This document shows, piece after piece, positions 51,914-60,678 of a DNA stretch of 64,000 bases (position 1 is its first letter; the number at the start of each line of letters is the position of its first letter). A program made the position numbers and the translations under genes. Under the pieces are notes generated by a model. That model ran no database searches. It was not told the DNA's origin and saw nothing but the letters and a program-made list of their open reading frames with translations. The stretch comes from CAYNHF01 sp964397045 (lineage in GTDB: Bacteria; Actinomycetota; Acidimicrobiia; Spongiisociales; UBA5794), in contig CAYNHF010000053.1 in NCBI GenBank assembly GCA_964397045.1, positions 49,565 through 113,564 on the forward strand, in the 5' to 3' direction.

Positions 51914-52576
51914 TTAGACGTGCTGAGCCAGGGTCGTTGAACGAGACTCTCCAAAGACGTCTTTGTAGCCTCCCGCGAAACGTCCCATGTGCGCGAAGCC
52001 GAGTTTCATCGCCACGTTGGTGACCGACCTTTGTTCCGGGGATGCGGCCAGAAGAAGATCGTGGGCACGATTCAGGGCCCACTCGCGGAAGAACCGTGAA
52101 GGCGGGATGTCGTAGATCCGGGCGAAAGCGACGCGGAGACGCCGATCCGACACGTGGGAAACAGCACACAACTCCGGGATCGTGGGTATGCGTCCAACGG
52201 CTTCTGTGTACTCGATACAGGAGTGAACGACGCGCCGGTCGTCGATATGTCGACCCGAGCCGATTCGTCGAGACCGGGACTCTTCCGATATCGCGGCGGT
52301 GATGACGTGCTTGAGGTCGTATTCCCGATTGTCGTCGGGCGCAACGCCGGTCACCGAGGCCTCCACCAATGACGACAGGGTGTAGCTCAGGGCTCGGGAC
52401 ATGGCAGTCGGCTTCAGGGTATGTACCTCCCCACGCGGCGGCGGTTTGAACGGCAGCCCGACCCGGTCGGCAAGTTCGTTCTGTCTGATAGCGGCGAACG
52501 CGAAATCCAGGCTCGGCAGGTTGACCGCCGTGTGCTCGGCTTCGGGCCCGTAGACGATGACGGCGCCCGGCAGATC
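51914..52576 (-). CDS. AraC-family regulator, 5'-truncated
   Basis: The C-terminal DNA-binding domain is intact: PTIPELCAVSHVSDRRLRVAFARIYDIPPSRFFREWALNRAHDLLL, then VTNVAMKLGFAHMGRFAGGYKDVFGE. The upstream half keeps a ligand-domain piece (DLPGAVIVYGPEAEHTAV). Beyond ~52576 the frame stays open to an ATG at 52714 but turns into Arg/Leu/Pro-rich low-complexity that is antisense to a clear plus-strand gene tail. So the real N-terminus (perhaps ~70 residues) appears lost. Confidence 0.75.
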   Translation of the reverse strand, partial: DLPGAVIVYGPEAEHTAVNLPSLDFAFAAIRQNELADRVGLPFKPPPRGEVHTLKPTAMSRALSYTLSSLVEASVTGVAPDDNREYDLKHVITAAISEESRSRRIGSGRHIDDRRVVHSCIEYTEAVGRIPTIPELCAVSHVSDRRLRVAFARIYDIPPSRFFREWALNRAHDLLLAASPEQRSVTNVAMKLGFAHMGRFAGGYKDVFGESRSTTLAQHV

Positions 52577-52851
52577 TCGAGGCAGCCATCGAAGGCGGAG
52601 ACCTCGACGCGATCGGAGCAGCAGGCGAGGCAGTCGCGGAGGCAGGCGCTGCGGTCGTCGCAGAAGCTGCCGCAGCAGCTGAGGGAGAAGGCGAAGGAGA
52701 AGGCGGTAGCGCACCGTCCGGTGGCGTGGCTACGGGCGCAGGCGGCACTGCCGGCGGTGACGGCCTCCCGGTGGGGGTCCTTGCCGTGGCTCTGCTTGGC
52801 CTCGCGGCCGTGGGCGGTCTCTTCGGCTTGAAGCGCCGCACCCAGAGCTGA
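52561..52851 (+). CDS. C-terminal fragment of a surface-anchored protein
   Basis: Open from just after a TGA (52558-52560) to TGA 52851 with no usable start. DLEAAIEGGDLDAIGAAGEAV, Ala/Glu/Gly-rich stalk, then DGLPVG, a hydrophobic span (VLAVALLGLAAVGGLFGL) and KRRTQS: the layout of a cell-wall sorting signal. A sortase gene follows after a hairpin. The 5' end meets the truncated AraC gene head to head. No family for the lost part. Confidence 0.55.
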   Translation, partial: RRPADLEAAIEGGDLDAIGAAGEAVAEAGAAVVAEAAAAAEGEGEGEGGSAPSGGVATGAGGTAGGDGLPVGVLAVALLGLAAVGGLFGLKRRTQS

Positions 52852-52902
52852 CAGACACCTACGCCGGTCGACTGGGGTCGGTCATCGGCTAGATCACTCG
52901 AA

Positions 52903-52934
52903 TTGCTCCGTCTCGTTTCGGCGAGACGGAGCAA
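52903..52934 (+). terminator. Perfect 13-bp hairpin before the sortase gene
   Basis: TTGCTCCGTCTCG (52903-52915) pairs with CGAGACGGAGCAA (52922-52934) across a 6-base loop, 52 bases after the surface-protein fragment. Likely a terminator for it. Confidence 0.6.
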
Positions 52935-53091
52935 GTCGCGTCGGAGAAGGACCCACTCTCCTGATCCCCGTCCCCGACCGGTTCGCGATGTGGATCGTGT
53001 CGGAAGGCCGATGCTTGAGGGTCACTTGGATCCGGCTTCGTATTACTCTCCCTTGAGGCGGGTAGTAGCCCCGAGACATCCGGGAATCGCA

Positions 53092-53937
53092 ATGTTCACA
53101 TCACATGAGTCATCGGGCGCGCAGGCACCCGGCCGGGGTAGCGGCACAGGCGATGAAGGTCACGCGTCGCGCCGTCTGAGCATTGCCGTGCTCGCGCTCG
53201 CTTCGGTGCTCGCCTTTGCGGCATGTTCCGCGGCCGTGCAAGGCGGTATCGGGGCGGCGGATGGTGGGGCAGTCGCTGCGCCTCTCGATGCCGCAACCAC
53301 GACGACCACGCCGCTCATCGAGTCGGAGCCCGGGCCTCAACTCGATGATGGGTCTGCAGCTGAACCCTCTTCGGTCGATTCACCAGCCCCGCAGGACGTG
53401 CCTCCGGTTCCCGCCGGCGAGCCGCCGGCTGCCGTGTCGTCAACTCAGGCTGCCGAGGGCGTCTATCCGGTGCGGGTGCACATTCCGAGCATCGGTGTCG
53501 ATGCCGACGTAGTCGATCTCGGGCTGAACCCGGATGGCACGCTCGAGGTACCTTCGGACTTCGCCGAGACCGGTTGGTACACGGGCAGGTCGGTGCCTGG
53601 CAACGTGGGCCCCAGCGTCGTGGTCGGCCACATCGACTCCAAGAAGGGGCCGGCCGTTTTCTATCGGCTGCGTGATCTCGACGCCGGCGACACAATCGAG
53701 ATCCATCGCTCCGACGGAATGGTGGCGATGTTTCGGGTGAGCGAATCAGAACTCGTCGACAAGGATGTCTTTCCCACGGACCGGGTCTATGGCTCGACGA
53801 CCGAACCGACTCTCCGGCTCATCACCTGTGGCGGCAGCTTCGATCGCTCGGCAGGATCGTACCGGGGGAACCTGATCGTCTTTGGCGAGCACCTCGGGAC
53901 CTACCAGCCAACGCCGGACGGTGCGCTGACCAGCTAG
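53092..53937 (+). CDS. Class E/F-type sortase
   Basis: 281 residues from ATG 53092. Cytoplasmic N-terminus, lipobox-like TM segment (LASVLAFAAC), a long Pro/Ala/Thr linker, then the sortase domain: VHIPSIGVDADVVDLGLNPDGTLEVP, the His in VVVGHIDSKKGPAVFYRL, the Cys in LRLITCGGSFDRS, and the Arg in SYRGNLIVFGE. It would attach proteins with C-terminal sorting signals, such as the fragment just upstream. Cys, His and Arg are all present. Confidence 0.88.
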   Translation: MFTSHESSGAQAPGRGSGTGDEGHASRRLSIAVLALASVLAFAACSAAVQGGIGAADGGAVAAPLDAATTTTTPLIESEPGPQLDDGSAAEPSSVDSPAPQDVPPVPAGEPPAAVSSTQAAEGVYPVRVHIPSIGVDADVVDLGLNPDGTLEVPSDFAETGWYTGRSVPGNVGPSVVVGHIDSKKGPAVFYRLRDLDAGDTIEIHRSDGMVAMFRVSESELVDKDVFPTDRVYGSTTEPTLRLITCGGSFDRSAGSYRGNLIVFGEHLGTYQPTPDGALTS

Positions 53938-54200
53938 CCGTCGCCTGCATGGCGGAATCGAAACGCGTCAGATCGGGCTCGGCATCTTCCGAACTGGAAG
54001 ACGCGCCGTGGCGGGACTGCCTGCCTGCGCTCAGATGCTCCTCGCCCAACTTGCGAGAGGTTGACACCTCACTCCTGCGAATCGACCGTGAATGGTGCCA
54101 ACGGACTCTTTGGTCGGGTCCTTTGGCTCTGTGCGCCCAGCGGCATTCGAAGGATTCTGGCCGATAGAGGGAACTCGTTCCGCTGCTCGAGGAGGAAGAC
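53938..54200. other. Intergenic spacer
   Basis: 263 bases with no gene. TTGACA at 54061-54066 could be a -35 but no matching -10 stands at the right distance. GAGGAGGAAGAC at the end is the ribosome site for 54201. Confidence 0.4.
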
Positions 54201-55322
54201 ATGACGAGCACGACTGAGTCGAACAAGGCGGTGGCCACCAGGTTCATCGAAGCTTTCAACACCGACGATTGGGCCACCGTTCGCGAGGTGGTGGCAAGCG
54301 ATTTCGTGTTCCATCACCCGGACGGAGGCACCGTGGGGGCAGGTCCGGAGGGGATGGTGGCTGCCTGGCAGGGCTTCAAATCCGCGGTGCCGGACGCATG
54401 GCACCCGATCCCGATTCTGATCGCAGAAGGTGACTTCGTGGCCAACTTGCTGCCTACCTACGGTCACTTCACCGGCGAGGCGTATCACGGGATTCCGCCC
54501 ACGGGCGAGTGGATCGAATACGGCATGGTCAACATCGCTCGCCTTCGCGACGGTCAATTGGTCGAGGCCTGGTTCGGCATGGACTCGCTGGCGGAAAAGC
54601 AGCAGATGGGCGCTGCACCGATGTGGCCACCTCGGCAACTCACCCACGTCGAGGACTTGAACATCGAGTTGTTCCACATGACCGTGAACCGTGCCGAACT
54701 GGAGTACGACAACGTGACCGCGTTCGGTGATGTCGTGGTTGCGCTGGGGCCGCCCCAGCATGCTGTGGACGCCAAGGTGCGCACCCTCGACATCTATCGG
54801 GTTGACGACGACTTCGAAGCCCTAGTGGCCTCACACGAGTTCCCGACGATCCCTCCGTACGGCGGTTCACTGTCGTCAGACACCGCAGCCGGCCGGGCGG
54901 TGGTTGATCGTTTGTACCGGGAAGTGCTCGCCGCCCACAACCTCGATGCGTTCGCGGCGGTGGTGTCCCCGGACGTTCTCATCCACCCCACTGCGATGCC
55001 GTGTGAGGCCGGCTACTACGGCATGCGGGGAGCGGGTCGCTGGCTCATCGGGCAGTGGGAGGCGTTCCCCGACCTGGCGGTCGATGCCATGTTCATGGTC
55101 GCCCACGGCGACATCGTCGTAGTGCGCTGGCAAGCCCGCGGGACCTCGAAGGGTTCTTTCATGATGCTGCCGCCTACAGATCAACCGATCGAGTTCGCAG
55201 GCACATCGATGTACCGCATCGAAGATGGCCAGATCGCCGAGGTGTGGGAAGCCAGGGATACCCTGGGACTGCTTCGCCAGCTCAATCCCGGTATCGGCGG
55301 TGCCGAAGGGCACGGTCACTAG
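54201..55322 (+). CDS. Tandem SnoaL-like (ester cyclase) protein
   Basis: 373 residues with two SnoaL-type alpha+beta barrels. First ~8-130: RFIEAFNTDDWATVREVVASDFVFHHPDGG...AWHPIPILIAEGDFVANLLPTYGHFTGEAYHGIPPTGEWIEYGMVNIARLRDGQLVEAWFGMD. Second ~235-365: VVDRLYREVLAAHNLDAFAAVVSPDVLIHP...GTSMYRIEDGQIAEVWEARD. Members are polyketide cyclases or hydrolases; two copies in one chain suggests an internal dimer. Substrate unknown. Confidence 0.85.
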   Translation: MTSTTESNKAVATRFIEAFNTDDWATVREVVASDFVFHHPDGGTVGAGPEGMVAAWQGFKSAVPDAWHPIPILIAEGDFVANLLPTYGHFTGEAYHGIPPTGEWIEYGMVNIARLRDGQLVEAWFGMDSLAEKQQMGAAPMWPPRQLTHVEDLNIELFHMTVNRAELEYDNVTAFGDVVVALGPPQHAVDAKVRTLDIYRVDDDFEALVASHEFPTIPPYGGSLSSDTAAGRAVVDRLYREVLAAHNLDAFAAVVSPDVLIHPTAMPCEAGYYGMRGAGRWLIGQWEAFPDLAVDAMFMVAHGDIVVVRWQARGTSKGSFMMLPPTDQPIEFAGTSMYRIEDGQIAEVWEARDTLGLLRQLNPGIGGAEGHGH

Positions 55323-55384
55323 ACGGACGTGCGTCTGCTCGTTTCGGCTTGGCGTTTACCGTTCAGTCGCGGCACCATGGTGGG

Positions 55385-56302
55385 ATGAGTGACCCGGTCG
55401 TTCAATGGCTCCTGGCGGGTGACCCGGCAATCCGCTGGCAGACCGAGCGTGACCTTGCGGGCGAGCCCCCGGAACGGTGGGCAATCACCCGATCCATGGT
55501 CGAGCGGGACGGCTGGGGCAGGCAACTCCTCGACCAGCAGGATGCCGGAGGGACCTGGGGTGGGGGCCTGTACCAACCGAAGTGGACCTCCACTACCTAC
55601 TCAATGCTGCTGTTGCGTCGCTTCGGGGTCGATCCTGCCAATGAACAGGCCCGTGCCGGCTGTGTGCGGCTCCTCGACGACGCCGATTGGGTCGAAGGCG
55701 GGGTGTCGTACTGGTCGGGCCGCCGGCTCGCCGAACGATGCGTGAACGGGATGGTGCTTTCGATCGTTGCTTACTTCGAGGTTCCCGACCCCCGAGTCGA
55801 TTCCATTGCCGAACTGCTGCTGCGAACTGAACTCCCGGATGGCGGCTGGAACTGCCGCGATCACCAGGGAGCCACGCACTCGTCGTTCCACACCACGATC
55901 TCGGTGCTGGAGGGCCTGCTCGCCTGGAAGCGATCCACGGGAAGCGAAGCCGCAGACAACGCTATGGAGCACGGCCGGGAGTTCTTACTCAGCCACCAGC
56001 TGCACAAGTCCCACCGCACCGGTGCGATCATCAATCACGCCTGGACCAGCTTCCACTTTCCGCCCAGGTGGCACTACGACGTGTTGCGCGGTCTGGACTA
56101 CTTGCGAGATGCAGCGACGGTGCCGGACGAGCGAGCGACGGATGCGATCGATCTCGTGCGATCCAAGCAACGGTCCGACGGGTGCTGGGACAAGGGCAGC
56201 CAGTACGGCGGTGAGACGTTCTTCACGCTCGAGCCGGGAAGAGTGGCGGGCAGATGGAACACCCTACGCGCCTTGCGTGTCCTCGAATGGTGGGATGTCT
56301 GA
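55385..56302 (+). CDS. Terpenoid-cyclase/prenyltransferase-like alpha-toroid protein
   Basis: 305 residues. Repeats of the QW/PDGGW kind build an alpha-alpha toroid: DQQDAGGTWGGGLYQPKWTSTTYSMLLL, LPDGGWNCRD, SKQRSDGCWDKGSQYGG. The DxDD acid motif of squalene cyclase is not seen, so it is likely a stand-alone toroid of unknown task. It starts 62 bases after the SnoaL-like gene. No signal peptide. Confidence 0.75.
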   Translation: MSDPVVQWLLAGDPAIRWQTERDLAGEPPERWAITRSMVERDGWGRQLLDQQDAGGTWGGGLYQPKWTSTTYSMLLLRRFGVDPANEQARAGCVRLLDDADWVEGGVSYWSGRRLAERCVNGMVLSIVAYFEVPDPRVDSIAELLLRTELPDGGWNCRDHQGATHSSFHTTISVLEGLLAWKRSTGSEAADNAMEHGREFLLSHQLHKSHRTGAIINHAWTSFHFPPRWHYDVLRGLDYLRDAATVPDERATDAIDLVRSKQRSDGCWDKGSQYGGETFFTLEPGRVAGRWNTLRALRVLEWWDV

Positions 56303-56425
56303 CCCATTCGCCTTTGCGGCGAGCTCGGCGAACAGATCTACCGCGTTGCCCGTCGGGGTCGAGCACCCGGCAACGCATCGAGCCGTCCCGTCATACTCGG
56401 CCTCTGCCTGGTGGTACGCGTCGCG

Positions 56426-57868
56426 TCATTGCTGCGAGGGACCGGACAGGTCGCGGATCACGCCGAAAAGCAGTGCGGCTTCCGTCTCGTCGAGCACCTC
56501 GTCGGGATTCCACACCGTGCCTGCAACGACGCGGCTGGTGCCATCCGGCGCCGTGAGATACCAAGCCAGCCCCAGCACACCCGGTTCGCTGCCGCCCTTG
56601 AATCCGATGTAGGACCAGAGTCCGGCTTCGTCTGGAATGCCCGGGTTGATGGCAAGGATGCGCTTCGCCTCTGGATCGGCCTGGAGCAACGCAAGCACCA
56701 CGCACAGATCGAGTGGCGAGGCGAACCACTCGAGACCGTCCACCGCGATCGGTTTGGTCCAACCTGCGATGTTGAGCTCGTCGACGGAGGTATCAGACAG
56801 CTCATCCAGGATGGCGCGGCGCTCTGCGGTGTCGGCAGCCAGGTACTCCCGACCGACGGGTCCGGGGACGCCGGGCTCGGTGAGTCCGTCGAGCTTCAGG
56901 ATGAACAGCTCCCTGGTCGAAAGAAACGGTTCGTTCAGTGCGGGAATCCGATGGCCGTAGGCACGTTGCGCTTGCTCCACGGCTCCGCGTCCGACCAGGC
57001 CGATGAGATGGTCGGTCGCCGTGTTATCGGAAATGGAGATCATCAGTTCGGCGAGTTCCCGGACGGTACGGCTCGAGCCCGGCGGGTCGTTCTGGACGAT
57101 GCCGCTTGGCAGGCTGCGGTAGCGGTCGACGATCTCGACCTGCTGATTCCAGCTGATCGTTCCCGCATCGACGGCGTCAACCACCGCGCCGAGCACGTAC
57201 AGCTTGAACATCGAACCGAGGGGAACCGGTTGGTCCTCCCCCTCTTCCGTTATCACCACGCAGGCTTCGTCTCCGGTGTCGTCGGCCACCGCGAGACCGA
57301 GGGTGCCCAGCGTCTGCAGACGAGCGACTGCCTCCTCGATGGTGGCTGGGGGATTCTCGAGCGTCGGCGGCTCGGCGGGCTGGAGGAGCAGCGAGTCGAC
57401 CTTGTTGTCGCCGTCGACCGACAGATTGAGGAGGATCGCGGGCTCACCGCCGGCCGGAGCAACGCGAACGATCGCTCCATTCGGTACGGCCAATTCGATG
57501 CCGACTACCTGCCACAGGTCCCCGGCGGCGGCGAGTTCCTCGGTGATCTGGCGGAACTGGGCCGCAGGCACCTGGGCGAGGAACAGTTGTGCGAACCGCG
57601 TTTCGTAATCGGCCACGTCGAACGGAGCCCCATTCAGCAGACCTACGAACCAGTCCACGTTGGCCTGCACTACAGGTGTCAGATCGGGAGCCGCGGCGGT
57701 GGTGGTAGTCGGCGGCGCCGCCGTGGTCGTCGTCGGGCTCGTGGGCGCGGCAGTCGTGCTCGTGGTCTGGCTCGTAGTCGGGGTTGCGGTGGTCGACGTT
57801 TCGGCGGTAGTCCCGCTGCAGGACGCCGCGACGAGTGCCATGAGGAGGATGGCAGGCCTGAATTGCAT
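56426..57868 (-). CDS. Class A beta-lactamase-like serine hydrolase lipoprotein
   Basis: 480 residues from ATG 57868; longer starts have no signal. Lipobox VAASC (Cys17), a ~45-residue Thr-rich linker, a helical domain to ~170, then a beta-lactamase/transpeptidase fold: SMFK (Ser219, Lys222), SDN (280-282), and FKGGSEPG in place of KTG. Class A enzymes have S-x-x-K, SDN and KTG, so catalysis is plausible, but resistance activity is unproven; peptidoglycan hydrolase or esterase roles are possible. Confidence 0.85.
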   Translation of the reverse strand: MQFRPAILLMALVAASCSGTTAETSTTATPTTSQTTSTTAAPTSPTTTTAAPPTTTTAAAPDLTPVVQANVDWFVGLLNGAPFDVADYETRFAQLFLAQVPAAQFRQITEELAAAGDLWQVVGIELAVPNGAIVRVAPAGGEPAILLNLSVDGDNKVDSLLLQPAEPPTLENPPATIEEAVARLQTLGTLGLAVADDTGDEACVVITEEGEDQPVPLGSMFKLYVLGAVVDAVDAGTISWNQQVEIVDRYRSLPSGIVQNDPPGSSRTVRELAELMISISDNTATDHLIGLVGRGAVEQAQRAYGHRIPALNEPFLSTRELFILKLDGLTEPGVPGPVGREYLAADTAERRAILDELSDTSVDELNIAGWTKPIAVDGLEWFASPLDLCVVLALLQADPEAKRILAINPGIPDEAGLWSYIGFKGGSEPGVLGLAWYLTAPDGTSRVVAGTVWNPDEVLDETEAALLFGVIRDLSGPSQQ

Positions 57869-57996
57869 GATCGGATCGTACGACTTGGAAGGACGAGCAG
57901 GAACGGGCTTTCGGCCTTGGTTACCCTGAGCCGACCCGGGACTCTGGTGATCCCCCGATACAATCCGCGAGAACCAGCCACGGAGGGCGGAACCCG

Positions 57997-60399
57997 ATGA
58001 CCACCCCAGAAGGCAGCGGAGCGACCCCGGCTGCGGGTACAACATCAGCGCCATCACGAGTCGCCTGGGCCTTTGTCGCGACAGATGACGTACGGGCTCG
58101 TCGGCCGGTAGACGTGGTGACGCTGACCATCGGCATTCTCCTGGTGCTCCTCACCGCCTACGAAGTCGCTCAGATCGCCTGGATACAGAGCTTCATCTCC
58201 GACCTCATTGCTGACCTTCCCTCCTGGTTGAGCGGCATGCTCGAGGTGACCTATGCGCTCGCCGGGCTGTATGCGGTGCTCCTCGTTGTGCTGGCTCTGG
58301 TGGCGGGCTCGAGTGAGCGAGCGACGTTGCGTGACCTGTTGCTGGCGGCCGCTCTCGCACTCTTGGCAGGGGTGGTGCTGTCCTGGCTGGTCAGCGGTGA
58401 GCTCCCGATACTGTTCCCTGAGTTCCGGGATGACCCGACAGCACAGTATCCGATCATCCGGATCGCCCTGGTCACCGCAGTGCTGATCACCGCGGCACCA
58501 CATCTGGTGCGGCCGATGCGGCGCCTCGGCTGGCTGATTGGATTCGCCGTTTTTGTGGCCGGGGTCGCTCTCCGCCTTGGTGGCACCGGCGATGCGCTCG
58601 GCGCGCTTGGCCTGGGCGTCGCGGCAGCCGGCGTCGTGCTGATCACATTCGGGTCGCCGCGTGGCTATCCCGACCCGGCGACTGTGAAGCAGGGGGTCGA
58701 GCAGTTGGGTGTGTCCGTGTCTTCACTTGCTACCGCCCCTTATCAGACCTGGGGGGTGCGCCGGTTCGTTGCGGGCCGGCCCGGCGATTCACCTCTCGCG
58801 GTGAAGGTATACGGCCGGGATGCCCGGGATGCCCAGTTCTTTGCCAGAGTGTGGCGTTCGCTGTGGTACCGGGACGCCGGTCCTGCGCTGACCAGCAGCA
58901 GACTCCACCAGGTCGAGCATGAGGCTCTGCTCACGATCCAGGCCGGCCGTGTCGGGATCAGTGTGCCGGAAATCCTCACTGCAGGGGCGCCCACCAAAGA
59001 ACTCGCGCTGCTCGTCCTGGCAGACATCGGTACGCCCGTCGCGGAAGCGGAAGACGTACCAGAGGGGCTCCTCGTGGCCACGTGGCAGCAGGTCAAGCTG
59101 CTCCACGACGCCGACCTGGCGCACGGCCGCCTCAACCTGGACTCAGTTGGTGTTGCCGGAGGTCAGCCCATCATCGAGAACTTCCGAGAAAGCTCGATGG
59201 GGGCACCGGAAGGTCGAATTCATGCCGACACTGCCGAACTGCTGCTGACGATGGCAGCGCGATTCGGTATCGATCGAACCGTCACGGCCGCGCAAGCGGG
59301 CCTGGGCGACGATCGCCTGATCGCCGCCATGCCTTATCTCCAGGCGCCTGCCGTGAGCAGCGAGGGGAAGAGCGGGGTACAGCACGTCCGGACGCTCTTC
59401 ACCCAACTGCGGGAAGAGATCGGGCGGCGCACCGGAACCGAAGTACCCAAGCGTGCTCCGCTGCATCGTGTGACGGGCCGCAACCTTCTCATGTTTGGCC
59501 TCACGTTGCTGGCCGGATACGCCCTCATCGGGATGCTGGCCGGAATCGACTTCGCATCGGTGTGGGATGAGTTGCAGGATGCGAACTGGGGATGGGTTGC
59601 TGCAGCCTTCCTGGTTGCTCAACTGCCGCTCCTCAGCGAAGCCGCCACCATGATGGCGGCAGTCGCTCACGCCATACCGTTCATGCCGACTGTGCAGCTG
59701 CAATCGGCGATCAAGTTTATTCAGCTGGCGATCGGCGGTGCCGCCGGCCGGTTGGCCACCAACATCGCCTACCTGCGCAAGTTCGGGGTATCGACCGCGG
59801 ATTCGGTGACCCAGGGCGCGGTGGACAGCTTGACGGGCTTCTTCATCCAGATCCTCATCATTCTCGCTGCCGTCGTCTTCGGCGGGCTCCGGTTGCTTCC
59901 TGACGACGTCTCCGGAGACATCAATTGGGCAATGGTGTTCGGCCTCGTCGGGTTCGCTGTGGTGGTGTCTGCGCTGGTGCTCCGATTCGTGAGGCCGTTG
60001 CGAGAACGGGTCGTACCTCCGGTTAAACAGGCGTGGGAGGGCTTGTCTTCGCTCATTCGCGACCCCGGCCGCTTCCTGACGCTGCTCGGGGCAGTGATCG
60101 CGACTCAGCTGATCTACGCATTCGCACTTTGGCTGACGGCCCTGGCGTTTGGTTGGGTCATCCCCCTGTCCTCGATGCTGGTTATCAACACGATCGCGGC
60201 TCTGTTCGCCGGGCTGCTTCCGATCCCCGGCGGCGTCGGGGTGACCGAGGCGCTGCTCACAGCAGGTTTGACGGCGGTCGGAATCGACGAGTCCGCTGCC
60301 TTCGCGATTGCAGTGACGTACCGGGTTCTCTCCGCCTATCTACCGCCGGTGTGGGGCTGGTTCTCGCTGCAGTGGCTCGAACGCAACGAGTACCTGTAG
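57997..60399 (+). CDS. Kinase-like and flippase-like fusion membrane protein
   Basis: 800 residues. Five or more TM helices to ~215, then a soluble kinase-like region (~235-440: LAVKVYGRDARDAQFFARVWRSLWYRD, LLHDADLAHGRLNLDSVGV resembling a catalytic loop without the usual D-x(4)-N), then a ~300-residue LPG-synthase-like membrane domain (SLTGFFIQILIILAAVVFGGL, AGLLPIPGGVGVTEALLTAGLTAVGID). The same overall design is known in mycobacterial and other actinobacterial proteins tied to lipid handling. Divergent from the beta-lactamase-like gene. Confidence 0.85.
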   Translation: MTTPEGSGATPAAGTTSAPSRVAWAFVATDDVRARRPVDVVTLTIGILLVLLTAYEVAQIAWIQSFISDLIADLPSWLSGMLEVTYALAGLYAVLLVVLALVAGSSERATLRDLLLAAALALLAGVVLSWLVSGELPILFPEFRDDPTAQYPIIRIALVTAVLITAAPHLVRPMRRLGWLIGFAVFVAGVALRLGGTGDALGALGLGVAAAGVVLITFGSPRGYPDPATVKQGVEQLGVSVSSLATAPYQTWGVRRFVAGRPGDSPLAVKVYGRDARDAQFFARVWRSLWYRDAGPALTSSRLHQVEHEALLTIQAGRVGISVPEILTAGAPTKELALLVLADIGTPVAEAEDVPEGLLVATWQQVKLLHDADLAHGRLNLDSVGVAGGQPIIENFRESSMGAPEGRIHADTAELLLTMAARFGIDRTVTAAQAGLGDDRLIAAMPYLQAPAVSSEGKSGVQHVRTLFTQLREEIGRRTGTEVPKRAPLHRVTGRNLLMFGLTLLAGYALIGMLAGIDFASVWDELQDANWGWVAAAFLVAQLPLLSEAATMMAAVAHAIPFMPTVQLQSAIKFIQLAIGGAAGRLATNIAYLRKFGVSTADSVTQGAVDSLTGFFIQILIILAAVVFGGLRLLPDDVSGDINWAMVFGLVGFAVVVSALVLRFVRPLRERVVPPVKQAWEGLSSLIRDPGRFLTLLGAVIATQLIYAFALWLTALAFGWVIPLSSMLVINTIAALFAGLLPIPGGVGVTEALLTAGLTAVGIDESAAFAIAVTYRVLSAYLPPVWGWFSLQWLERNEYL

Positions 60400-60508
60400 G
60401 GCACCGATGACGTCAACGTTGCGTGAGGCCGTTGCCCACTTCGTAGAGAACCGGACGGTTCGCCTTGGGCTCGCGGTGTTGCGCGGACCCCCGCACAGTA
60501 GATCTCCT

Positions 60509-60558
60509 CGTTCTTGCGTTCCCTGGCGGTGTATATCCCCCCGCGATACGCAAGAACG
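60509..60558. repeat. Palindromic repeat, copy 1
   Basis: 50 bases. Outer arms CGTTCTTGCGT and ACGCAAGAACG pair over 11 bp; inner GGCGG has one mismatch to its partner. 46 of 50 positions match copy 2, which starts exactly 70 bases later. Confidence 0.75.
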
Positions 60559-60578
60559 GGGAAGGTGTTTGCGCTCTC

Positions 60579-60628
60579 CGTTCTTGCGTCCTCTGGCGGT
60601 GGATATCCCGCCGCGATACGCAAGAACG
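60579..60628. repeat. Palindromic repeat, copy 2
   Basis: Same 50-base unit with a fully paired inner GGCGG/CCGCC stem around TGGATATC. Together the copies look like a REP/BIME-type or small miniature element. They lie in the non-coding gap 60400-60678. Confidence 0.75.
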
Positions 60629-60678
60629 ACGAGTGAGAAGTAGGTTTGCGGCCCAGCAGCGACGGCAGGAGTAACTCG

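Noticed and set aside
52577..52714. Arg/Leu-rich N-terminus of the AraC protein
   Set aside because: It is the antisense of a much better plus-strand gene tail ending in a membrane anchor and so is probably not translated.
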